Source of the DNA: Phycisphaerae bacterium SM23_33
GTDB taxonomy: Bacteria > Planctomycetota > Phycisphaerae > SM23-33
Length of the DNA stretch: 5,549 nucleotides
Direction of reading: 5' to 3'
Assembly: GCA_001303665.1 (NCBI GenBank)
Contig: LJUF01000251.1
Coordinates: 1 to 5,549, forward strand
Shown here: positions 1-5,549 of the stretch, piece after piece
How the letters are laid out: every line of letters starts with the position of its first letter
Numbering within the stretch: the first letter of the stretch is position 1
The notes under the pieces: generated by a model
What the model was told of the DNA's origin: nothing
Seen by the model: only the letters and a program-made list of their open reading frames with translations
The model's database searches: none
Translations under genes and position numbers: made by a program

Positions 1-62
1 AGACCGTCCCCACCCCCGTCCCCAGGCCGAGCCCCAAGCCACAGCCTGCTGCCGCGGGCGAG

Positions 63-1634
63 ATGTCACTGGGCGATCTGACCAAGCTGGCCCATGGCAC
101 GGCCATCGAGTCCACGCCCGAGCAGGCCCGGGCGGCCCGGGCTCGGGACAAGGCCGCCGGCCGCCCCTGCCCCCGCTGCGCCACGCCCCTGCCGGCCGGG
201 GCGAAGGCCTGCCCGGCCTGCCATTGGGTGGTGGCCCCGCCGGCGCGGAAGGCGGCCGCACACAAGGCGGCGGTTCCCCGGCCGGTGGCGATGATTCCCA
301 CCGCCCCAGCCGGCAGCGGGTTCGCCGCCGGCTGCGCCGCGTCCATCCTGTACGGGCTCAGGAGCTTCGGAGCCTGCTTCAAACTCATCCTCATCGCCTG
401 CCTGATCAACCTGCTGGCCGGGCTGATCATCTTTCTCATCGCACTGGCCTCGCCGGCCAGCGCCGCCGGGCGAATCCTGGTGCTGGCCCTGTGGGCCCTG
501 TGGTGCCTGATCGTCTTCGGCTACTTCCTGCGCTTCTACCTGAACGTGATCTTCAACACCCTGGAGGGAATCAACCTGCCGCCGCGGCTTCCGTCCTTCA
601 ACATCATTGAGCTCGTGGCCACGGCGGTGAAGGGGATCGGCATCGCCCTGGTGTACCTCTTCCCGCTCATCACCATCCCCCTGCTGCCGCTGGGCTGGCT
701 GGCCCTGGGCGACGCCAACGACAGCCGGGCCTTCGACCTCATATGGGCGGGGCGGGCGGCGGTGAAACGCCCCGGCCGCCTGGGGCTGCTGTGGCTGATC
801 CTGCTGGCGTACGCCGTGTTCGGCACTCTGGCCGTGATCGTGCTGTTCGTGCTGGCCGTGCCGCTAACGACATTGGTGTTCGGCTTGATCCTGGCCGCCC
901 TGAACGTCCCGCCGACGGTCGCGGCCCTGCTGCTGCTGCCGCTGCTGTTCCTGCTGGGCGTGTGCCTCTTCGCCATGTTGCACTCCGTCACCTGCGCGTG
1001 CTTCCGCTGCATCGGCCTGCTGGGCTATCACAGCGCCGAGCTGCTGAACGTCCTCCCCGAGCGCACCAGCCTGCCCAGGTCGCTGGGCTCGCTCGCCGCC
1101 GGCGCCGTGATGACCGTTCTGGTGTTCGGGTTCCTGCTGCCCCAGGTCCTGCCCTCGCTCGGGCCGGACGGCTCGGCCGCCTGGTCAGCAATGCTAACGG
1201 CCGGGCGGCCCGCGAAGCTTCGAGACAGGGCCATTTGCCTGTCGAACCTGAACGAGATCGGCAAGGCCTGCACCGTGTACGCCACAGAGCACGGCGATTC
1301 CTTTCCTCCCGACCTGGAGACCCTGGTGGCCGCCGGCCGCCTGTCGCCGGGCGTGCTGGTGTGCCCGGCCACCGGGCACGCCAGCCCCACATACGACCCT
1401 GACGCCCGCAAGCTCACCGGCCAGGTTGATTATCTCTATCTCGGCGCCGGCTACACGACGGCTGCCTGGAAGCGGATGATCCTCTGCCACGACCAGCCGG
1501 CCAATCACGGCGGGGAGGGAGCCAACGTGCTGCTTGCGGACGGGTCGGTCCTCTGGGTCCGGTCGGAGGAGCTGTCCCAGGAGCTGGCCCGCACCCGCAG
1601 GTGGCAGGCCGACAACCCGCCCCGCAGGCCCTGA
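63..1634 (+). CDS. Zinc-ribbon, DUF4013-like multi-pass membrane protein with exported pseudopilin-like C-terminal domain
   Basis: Function unknown; probably an inner-membrane protein with a cytoplasmic zinc-binding head and an exported tail. The 523 residues start with a basic, Ala/Arg-rich segment. A zinc ribbon follows (CPRC at 36-39, CPAC at 50-53, four Cys ligands). Hydrophobic stretches lie near 103-129, 137-160, 183-215, 241-268, 270-280, 284-306 and 343-365. Residues 150-215 (GYFLRFYLNVI, then LVYLFPLI) resemble the DUF4013 family. After the last membrane segment comes a basic stretch, then CLSNLNEIGKACTVYA (392-407), FPPDL, a second Cys in VCPATGH, and HGGEGANVLLADG (482-494). That order is typical of the soluble domain of planctomycetal DUF1559/pseudopilin proteins. 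No good Shine-Dalgarno precedes the ATG, and the frame stays open to the window edge through a Pro-rich stretch without another usual start codon, so the protein may be 5'-partial. Coding status is very secure; the DUF4013 assignment is by pattern only. It ends 104 bp before the ThuA gene. Confidence 0.88.
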   Translation: MSLGDLTKLAHGTAIESTPEQARAARARDKAAGRPCPRCATPLPAGAKACPACHWVVAPPARKAAAHKAAVPRPVAMIPTAPAGSGFAAGCAASILYGLRSFGACFKLILIACLINLLAGLIIFLIALASPASAAGRILVLALWALWCLIVFGYFLRFYLNVIFNTLEGINLPPRLPSFNIIELVATAVKGIGIALVYLFPLITIPLLPLGWLALGDANDSRAFDLIWAGRAAVKRPGRLGLLWLILLAYAVFGTLAVIVLFVLAVPLTTLVFGLILAALNVPPTVAALLLLPLLFLLGVCLFAMLHSVTCACFRCIGLLGYHSAELLNVLPERTSLPRSLGSLAAGAVMTVLVFGFLLPQVLPSLGPDGSAAWSAMLTAGRPAKLRDRAICLSNLNEIGKACTVYATEHGDSFPPDLETLVAAGRLSPGVLVCPATGHASPTYDPDARKLTGQVDYLYLGAGYTTAAWKRMILCHDQPANHGGEGANVLLADGSVLWVRSEELSQELARTRRWQADNPPRRP

Positions 1635-1671
1635 GGCCAGCCCGGCGCGGCCCCCCCTGCCCGGCCCGCGG

Positions 1672-1699
1672 GTTCGGCCCTTGGCCCGGCCGCCCGAAC
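1672..1699. other. Weak GC-rich hairpin downstream of the membrane protein gene
   Basis: GTTCGG at 1672-1677 is complementary to CCGAAC at 1694-1699, giving a 6-bp stem with a 16-base GC-rich loop, 38 bp after the stop codon at 1632-1634. There is no T-tract on either strand, so it does not meet the usual criteria for an intrinsic terminator. It also overlaps the candidate -35 region of the next gene. It may be chance pairing in very GC-rich DNA. Confidence 0.2.
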
Positions 1700-1709
1700 A
1701 TGGTATGAA
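1681..1709 (+). promoter_or_regulatory. Candidate sigma70-type promoter for the ThuA-like gene
   Basis: TTGGCC (1681-1686, four of six matches to TTGACA) and TATGAA (1704-1709, four of six to TATAAT) are separated by exactly 17 bp. Transcription would begin near 1716 and leave a leader of roughly 20 nt containing the Shine-Dalgarno. This is the only AT-richer patch in the spacer between the two plus-strand genes. The call rests on consensus matching alone, and promoter consensus in planctomycete-like bacteria is less well defined than in Escherichia coli. Confidence 0.3.
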
Positions 1710-1721
1710 GGCCGGTTCTAC

Positions 1722-1730
1722 AGGAAGGAG
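1722..1730 (+). promoter_or_regulatory. Ribosome binding site of the ThuA-like gene
   Basis: AGGAAGGAG is a strong Shine-Dalgarno sequence. It ends 8 nt before ATG 1739 and only 5 nt before GTG 1736. The spacing and the ATG codon favour 1739 as the true start, although GTG 1736 is adjacent and in frame. Confidence 0.7.
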
Positions 1731-1738
1731 AATCCGTG

Positions 1739-2374
1739 ATGAAGAAGGCCTTGATCGTGTGGGGCGGATGGGACGGGCACGAGCCGCAAGCCGTCGCCGA
1801 CATCTTCGCCCGGCAGCTTCGAACCAACGACTTCGAGGTGGAGGTCTCCAATACGCTCGACGCGTTCCTGGACGCCGAAAAACTCGCCGGGCTGGACCTG
1901 ATCGTCCCGGAATGGACCATGGGCCAGATCTCCCGCGACCAGCTCAAGGGGGTGCTGTCGGCCGTGGAAGGCGGCGTCGGCATCGCCGGCGTCCACGGCG
2001 GCATGGGCGACTCCTTCCGCCAGGCCTGCGACTGGCAGTACATGGTCGGCGGGCAGTGGGTGGCCCACCCCGGCGGCGTCATCCATTACCGCGTCCACAT
2101 CCTGGATCACCTGGACTGCGTGACGGCCGGGCTGGAAAACTTCGACATGGAGTCGGAGCAGTACTACATGCACGTGGACCCGTCCAACCACGTGCTGGCC
2201 ACCACCACCTTCGAGCACAACGGCTGCACCATGCCGGTGGCCTGGAAGCGGATGTGGGGCAAGGGCCGGGTGTTCTACTCCTCCCTCGGGCACGTGGCCA
2301 AGGACTTCGACGTGCCCCAGGCCCTGACCATCATCACCCGCGGCATGCTCTGGGCCGCCCGCGCGCTGGAGTAG
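1739..2374 (+). CDS. ThuA-like domain protein (trehalose-utilization family, GATase1-like fold)
   Basis: Predicted cytoplasmic single-domain protein of 211 residues, close to the usual length for ThuA-like proteins (PF06283), with no signal peptide or membrane segment. The family has a class I glutamine-amidotransferase-like fold. It is linked to sugar metabolism through rhizobial ThuA, but its reaction is not established, so no substrate is claimed. Visible family features are the N-terminal strand KKALIVWGGWDGHEP (2-16), the strand-turn GIAGVHGGMGDSFR (81-94) with His86 where true amidotransferases carry the catalytic Cys, GGQWVAHPGG (104-113), the DHLDCVTAGLENF and SEQYYMHVDP blocks (123-148), and the end block MPVAWKRMWGKGRVFYSSLGH (165-185). 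A start at GTG 1736 would add one residue. It probably has its own promoter and is convergent with the downstream hydrolase gene. Confidence 0.9.
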   Translation: MKKALIVWGGWDGHEPQAVADIFARQLRTNDFEVEVSNTLDAFLDAEKLAGLDLIVPEWTMGQISRDQLKGVLSAVEGGVGIAGVHGGMGDSFRQACDWQYMVGGQWVAHPGGVIHYRVHILDHLDCVTAGLENFDMESEQYYMHVDPSNHVLATTTFEHNGCTMPVAWKRMWGKGRVFYSSLGHVAKDFDVPQALTIITRGMLWAARALE

Positions 2375-2376
2375 GA

Positions 2377-2404
2377 GCCGGTAGCCGGCAGCCGGGAACC
2401 GGGA
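2377..2404. repeat. Heptameric tandem repeat, four imperfect units, consensus RCCGGNA
   Basis: Four consecutive 7-bp units begin at 2377, 2384, 2391 and 2398: GCCGGTA, GCCGGCA, GCCGGGA and ACCGGGA. They fill most of the 45-bp spacer between the convergent ThuA-like and hydrolase genes, starting 2 bp after the ThuA-like stop codon. Unit 1 differs from units 2 and 3 only at position 6, while unit 4 also changes position 1. The flanks GAGCC (2375-2379) and GGCTC (2406-2410) are complementary and CCGG elements inside can pair, so the tract could fold on either strand. No T-tract marks it as a classical terminator. Confidence 0.6.
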
Positions 2405-2419
2405 GGGCTCTGCTTCAGG

Positions 2420-4585
2420 TTATGGGCGCGTGAGGACCAGGCGGCTGCCCCAGCCGGCCTTGCCGATGAGGAACTTCGGCACGGTCACCAGGCCATGCTC
2501 GTCGGCGGCGACCTGCCCCTCGGCCACCTTCTTCGGGCCGGACGGGTTCGAGCAGTCCCAGTTCTCCCACCGGACCTGCTCGCCGGGCAGGGGGCGGAAC
2601 TTCCGGCAGCGTCTGGGCGTCACGTCGGCCGTGGCCGTCTCGCCGCCCCACTCGCCCGCGTGAGCGTTCCTGCCCAGCCGGATGCAGATCGCCAGCTTCT
2701 TCTCGGCATCCACGATGTCGTCGCCGGCCTGCTTGGGGTCGAAGTCCTGGTTCCTGGTGGACCAGGTGAAGTGCCCGCTCCAGCATCCCCGGGGCTCACC
2801 GTCGCAGATCAGGAAGGTCTTCTTGTTGGCCTCGGCCTTGGCCCGCTTCTCCTGCTCGGTGGGATCGCGGTCCTTGCCCTCGTCCTTCTTGATGTTCTGC
2901 TTGAGCACGTGGATGTCCCACCCGGTCAGGGGCGGGAGGTAGTCGGCGAGGCTGCCTTGCTTGACGGTCAGGCTGGTCGGCGTGCTGGAGGCGATGGTGA
3001 AGGTGTCGCGGGTGACGCTGGAAGGTCCGAGCATGAGGGCCATGCCGGCCAGGCCCGGCGGGAAGCCCCCCTCCGCGGCGCAGGGGCTCTTGAGCGAGCC
3101 CGGCTTGATCGTGAGGGTCCCGCCGTCCACCGATTCGTACTTGGCCACGATGCGGAAGCCGCTGCGGAGCGTCGAGTTGCACGAGGCGTTGGCGAAGGCG
3201 GGGACCACCTCGTCGCGGCGGACCTTGCGGTAGTCCATGGGCGAGCCCGAGCCGGCCCAGGGCATGTGCCCCATCACCTCCCAGCCGGCCGCGTACGGGT
3301 GCTTGCCCGCCTCCAGCGCCTTCAGGTAATTCACGAAGTCGTGGAAGGGGATGACGAAGTCCACCATCCCCTGCCCGATGCTCATGAAGGGCAGCTCCTT
3401 CTGCGGGTGCTGGGCGACCCACCTGGTCAGGTTGAGCAGGTCGTAGACGCCCACGCCCTCGTTGGTCATGTCGTTGCGGTCCTGCGGGCCGAACTTGCCG
3501 GCGACATCGTTGACCCAACTGTTGTGCTCCCTCGGCAAGGCCCAGTTGAAGATGCCTTCATCGGCGAACGCGGCCGCGAAGACGTCGCCGTTGCGGACGC
3601 CGAGACAGTGGGTCCCGGTGCCGCCCATGGAGCCGCCGAAGACGCTGATCTGGTCCGGATCGACCTGGAACGGGAAGTTCTTGGGGCCCCCGGCCAGCCA
3701 GCGGGCGACCTGGAGCACCCGCCGCTCGGAGAAATTGACGACCATCCCCTTGGGCGGGATGCGCGACCTCGGCAGCCTCCCCGGCAGGGCGTCGCTGTAG
3801 CCGTACCACCAGGTCAGGTGATAGTCCAGCAGCCGGACGTCCACGTGCGTGGCCGGGTAGCAGTAGGGGATGTTCCAGTCCCGCCAGGCGCCGAAGGCGT
3901 GCAGCCGGAAGGAAACCGGGTAGGGCTGCTTCGTGTCGCGTCGCTTCGGGTCGGGGGCGCGGATGTGGAAGACGTGGACGTAGCCGTCCCAGTTGTCATC
4001 CACTCCGTCGCCGTTCCACAGCTCGTAATCGCAGAAGAAGGCGTAGACGTAGTACCGCTCGTCGAGCTTGCGCTGAAGGACCGCCCCCGGCGGCGCCACC
4101 TGCTCCTGCACCGGCTGGGTGAGGCCGTTGACGCCGGGGCGGATGGCCGCGGCAGCCTCACCCTCGGCCTCGCCCGTGACGGCGTAGTAGGTCCGGGCCG
4201 GCTTCTTGATCGTCCGCACGAACAGGCCCGTGCCGTCGGGAAGCTGCTTGGCGCCGGCCTGGTCGTCCTCGATCTGGATCGCCCGGCACCACTCCTCCGC
4301 CGCCAGCGACTGAAAGAAGCCCTTGGAGGTGTCCACGTTCCGCAGGAAGCCGAAGCGGTTGGACCCCTGGGGGATCTTCGCCACCAGCGCCGCCTCCGCC
4401 GCCGCGCGGATGGGCCTGTCGGCGGCGTACACGCGGTACCACTTCGAGCCGTCCTCCTTCCAGGTCAGGAACGTCTGTCCCTCGCGGCAGAAGGCCTTCA
4501 GCCCGGTGACGCCCTGCCCGCCCAGGACGACGGCCGGCAGGGCGAGCCCCAACAGCAGGATCGCGACGGCCCGCGGTGGCCTCAT
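2420..4585 (-). CDS. Exported alpha/beta hydrolase with N-terminal Fn3-like and C-terminal beta-rich modules
   Basis: Predicted secreted or periplasmic serine hydrolase (esterase or peptidase type); substrate unknown. From ATG 4585 it has 721 residues: a signal peptide (basic start, hydrophobic core 6-22, cleavage near 18-23), then a probable Fn3-like module to about 140 with FLTWKE, WYRVY, RPI and TYYAVTG. The catalytic domain follows, about 165-455. It holds the nucleophile elbow ISVFGGSMGGTG with Ser319, GQGMVDFVIPF with probable catalytic Asp409, and VMGHMPW with probable His440. Next come a beta-rich segment (to about 560), a Lys/Glu/Asp-rich linker (562-589) and a final beta-rich domain with RWENW, LVTVP and SRLVL. 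GGGAG lies 7 nt before ATG 4585 but only 1 nt before in-frame ATG 4591, so 4585 is preferred. It follows a paralogous minus-strand gene and is probably co-transcribed with it. Confidence 0.88.
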   Translation of the reverse strand: MRPPRAVAILLLGLALPAVVLGGQGVTGLKAFCREGQTFLTWKEDGSKWYRVYAADRPIRAAAEAALVAKIPQGSNRFGFLRNVDTSKGFFQSLAAEEWCRAIQIEDDQAGAKQLPDGTGLFVRTIKKPARTYYAVTGEAEGEAAAAIRPGVNGLTQPVQEQVAPPGAVLQRKLDERYYVYAFFCDYELWNGDGVDDNWDGYVHVFHIRAPDPKRRDTKQPYPVSFRLHAFGAWRDWNIPYCYPATHVDVRLLDYHLTWWYGYSDALPGRLPRSRIPPKGMVVNFSERRVLQVARWLAGGPKNFPFQVDPDQISVFGGSMGGTGTHCLGVRNGDVFAAAFADEGIFNWALPREHNSWVNDVAGKFGPQDRNDMTNEGVGVYDLLNLTRWVAQHPQKELPFMSIGQGMVDFVIPFHDFVNYLKALEAGKHPYAAGWEVMGHMPWAGSGSPMDYRKVRRDEVVPAFANASCNSTLRSGFRIVAKYESVDGGTLTIKPGSLKSPCAAEGGFPPGLAGMALMLGPSSVTRDTFTIASSTPTSLTVKQGSLADYLPPLTGWDIHVLKQNIKKDEGKDRDPTEQEKRAKAEANKKTFLICDGEPRGCWSGHFTWSTRNQDFDPKQAGDDIVDAEKKLAICIRLGRNAHAGEWGGETATADVTPRRCRKFRPLPGEQVRWENWDCSNPSGPKKVAEGQVAADEHGLVTVPKFLIGKAGWGSRLVLTRP

Positions 4586-4592
4586 TTCCATG

Positions 4593-4600
4593 CTCCCTTC
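4593..4600 (-). promoter_or_regulatory. Ribosome binding site of the exported hydrolase gene
   Basis: On the minus strand this reads GAAGGGAG. GGGAG (4593-4597) is 7 nt from ATG 4585 and 1 nt from ATG 4591, so it decides the start in favour of the second Met and shortens the protein by two residues before the signal peptide. Confidence 0.55.
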
Positions 4601-4610
4601 TTTGCTCGTC

Positions 4611-4629
4611 CGCCGCCGGGGGTGCGGCG
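4611..4629 (-). other. Intergenic hairpin between the two minus-strand genes
   Basis: CGCCGC (4611-4616) and GCGGCG (4624-4629) form a perfect 6-bp GC-only stem with a 7-base loop. It lies between the stop of the upstream paralogue (4639) and the Shine-Dalgarno of the hydrolase gene. No T-run follows it, so read-through is likely. It might mark mRNA processing or tune relative expression of the two genes, or be chance in GC-rich DNA. Confidence 0.25.
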
Positions 4630-4638
4630 TCGGGGCGG

Positions 4639-5549
4639 CTATCTCCGCTGCGCCGGCTGCGGCGCCTCCCGGGGGGCGCGCATGCTGAGCTTCTTGACCC
4701 AGGGGCTGAACATCCCGACCATGCGCTCGGTGTAGGGCTCCTGCTTGGCCTGCTCGCGCGACAGCAGCGTGTTCCAGCTCGACCAGTAGCCTTTGCCGCC
4801 GAAGGCGGCGTCGTCAATGATGCTGAAGATGATGCTGCCCTTCGGCCATTCGTACAGGTGGGTGCCGGCGTTGATCTCGCTGCCGTACATGTCGCCCACG
4901 GTCCAGCGGACGAGCATCTCCTTCTGCGGGGCGGGGTCTTGCAGGCCCACCATGAGGTGCACCGGGCGCCGCGGCTGATTCGCGTACGGCGGGGCCGCCC
5001 AGTAGACGAAGAACTGCGTTTCGCGAGCCTGTCGGCCGCGCCCTCCCTCGCGGGACTGATCCAGCCAGCGGTACAGGATGGGCTCGCCGGCAACGACGGT
5101 CTCTTCGACGGGCTCGGGCAGCGAGTTGGCGGCGGTGAGGTCGCGGGTGTTCTCCACGCCATTGACCAGGGCCGTCACCGCATAGTAGCTCTTGCCGGCC
5201 TTCGGCGCCTGATGCACGTACAGGCCGGTGTGGAGCGGAAGCTGCTGGTTCCACCACTGGGGCTCATTGGCCTTGCCGTAGGTGCCGTTGGGCGGCAGCG
5301 GCCCGGCCGGCGGGTCGGCGATGCAGTACCGCGGCACGTAGGCGTCGCCGTTCAGCCCCATCCAGTCCTCGCCGCGGGTCATGTGCTCGTGCATGCGGAA
5401 GTCGTAGCCCGACAGGGGCCAGATCTCGTCGACGCGCTCGGCCTGGTGGAGGTTCGCGGCGGTGATGGGCTTCTCGGAACGGTAGATGCGGTAGAAGACC
5501 GACCCGCGCGGGCTGACCTTCTTGAAGGTCTCCTCGAACTCCTTCCAGT
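4639..5549 (-). CDS. Partial paralogue of the exported hydrolase, apparently lacking catalytic residues (5' end off window)
   Basis: The frame is open from the window edge to TAG at 4639-4641, giving 302 visible residues; the N-terminus, and any signal peptide, lies beyond position 5549. The ATG at 5394 is internal, because residues before it (WKEF, VFYRIYRSEKPITAAN) match the WKE, WYRVY, RPIRAA pattern of the neighbouring hydrolase. Shared blocks in order are LPLHTGLYV against LPDGTGLFV, SYYAVTALVNG against TYYAVTGEAEG, PVEETVVAGEPILYRWLD against PVQEQVAPPGAVLQRKLD, and FFVYWAAP against YYVYAFFC. Later, SIIDDAAFGGKGYWSSWNTLL roughly aligns with the LLDYHLTWWYGYSDALP region. The protein then ends at TERMVGMFSPWVKKL plus a short Arg/Pro/Ala tail, where the hydrolase continues into its GGSMGG elbow. 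It therefore lacks Ser, Asp and His of the triad. It could be a truncated remnant, a binding protein, or a family with a different ending. Likely the first gene of a unit with the hydrolase. Confidence 0.8.
   Translation of the reverse strand, partial: WKEFEETFKKVSPRGSVFYRIYRSEKPITAANLHQAERVDEIWPLSGYDFRMHEHMTRGEDWMGLNGDAYVPRYCIADPPAGPLPPNGTYGKANEPQWWNQQLPLHTGLYVHQAPKAGKSYYAVTALVNGVENTRDLTAANSLPEPVEETVVAGEPILYRWLDQSREGGRGRQARETQFFVYWAAPPYANQPRRPVHLMVGLQDPAPQKEMLVRWTVGDMYGSEINAGTHLYEWPKGSIIFSIIDDAAFGGKGYWSSWNTLLSREQAKQEPYTERMVGMFSPWVKKLSMRAPREAPQPAQRR

Noticed and set aside
1635..1700. Intrinsic terminator after the first gene
   Set aside because: Only a 6-bp stem with a long loop is present and no T-tract follows, so it is listed only as a weak hairpin.
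1414..2293. Two long minus-strand frames opposite the ThuA-like gene
   Set aside because: No motifs, low-complexity or shadow-like composition, and complete overlap with a well-supported gene.
1534..2433. 299-codon plus-strand frame overlapping the end of the first gene and all of the ThuA-like gene
   Set aside because: Arg/Gly/Pro-rich shadow composition; the ThuA-like reading frame in the same DNA has strong family motifs and a Shine-Dalgarno.
2495..4735. 746-codon open frame on the plus strand, antisense to the whole hydrolase gene
   Set aside because: The minus strand there encodes a clear signal peptide, catalytic triad and family blocks. The antisense translation is a Val/Gly/Arg/Leu-rich shadow with no recognisable domain, as expected opposite a gene with GC-saturated third positions.
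4158..5162. 334-codon minus-strand frame bridging the two paralogous genes, possibly hinting at a frameshifted single gene
   Set aside because: Its translation is an out-of-frame reading of both genes (Arg/Pro/Gly-rich). The hydrolase has its own signal peptide and Shine-Dalgarno, so the genes are separate.
4639..5394. ATG at 5394 as the true start of the upstream paralogue
   Set aside because: The frame is open through to the window edge, and residues before this Met match the N-terminal module of the neighbouring hydrolase, so the Met is internal.

Overview
The window is strongly GC-rich with GC-saturated third codon positions. It reads as a chromosomal segment from a planctomycete-like bacterium (PVC group). 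That is an inference from gene content: a C-terminal domain with a CLSNL...IG helix and an H-Xn-DG-like ending (the DUF1559/planctomycetal pseudopilin style), a zinc ribbon joined to a DUF4013-like membrane domain, a ThuA-like protein, and large exported alpha/beta hydrolases carrying extra beta-sandwich modules. No marker gene fixes the taxon.

Layout: (1) 63-1634, plus strand: a multi-domain membrane protein (zinc ribbon, about seven hydrophobic segments, exported pseudopilin-like tail). Its frame is open back to the window edge, so the start may lie off-window. (2) 1635-1738: a GC-rich spacer with a candidate promoter and a clear Shine-Dalgarno. (3) 1739-2374, plus strand: a ThuA-like protein. 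(4) 2375-2419: a 45-bp convergent spacer containing four imperfect copies of a 7-bp tandem repeat. (5) 2420-4585, minus strand: an exported alpha/beta hydrolase with a complete Ser-Asp-His triad and a C-terminal accessory region. (6) 4639-5549, minus strand, running off the window: a related protein that shares the N-terminal module and early part of the hydrolase but stops before the nucleophile elbow.

The two minus-strand genes are 47-53 bp apart, in the same direction, and look like tandem paralogues in one transcription unit, one catalytically complete and one apparently lacking catalytic residues. The ThuA gene faces them and is probably a separate unit. ThuA-like proteins and secreted hydrolases fit a lifestyle of degrading polysaccharide or other polymers, but no substrate can be read from the sequence. 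I saw no RNA genes, CRISPR array, insertion sequence or replication origin.

The points most worth following are the hydrolase/hydrolase-less paralogue pair, the domain fusion in the first gene, and the heptamer repeat between the convergent genes. I found no convincing evidence of a wholly new system.
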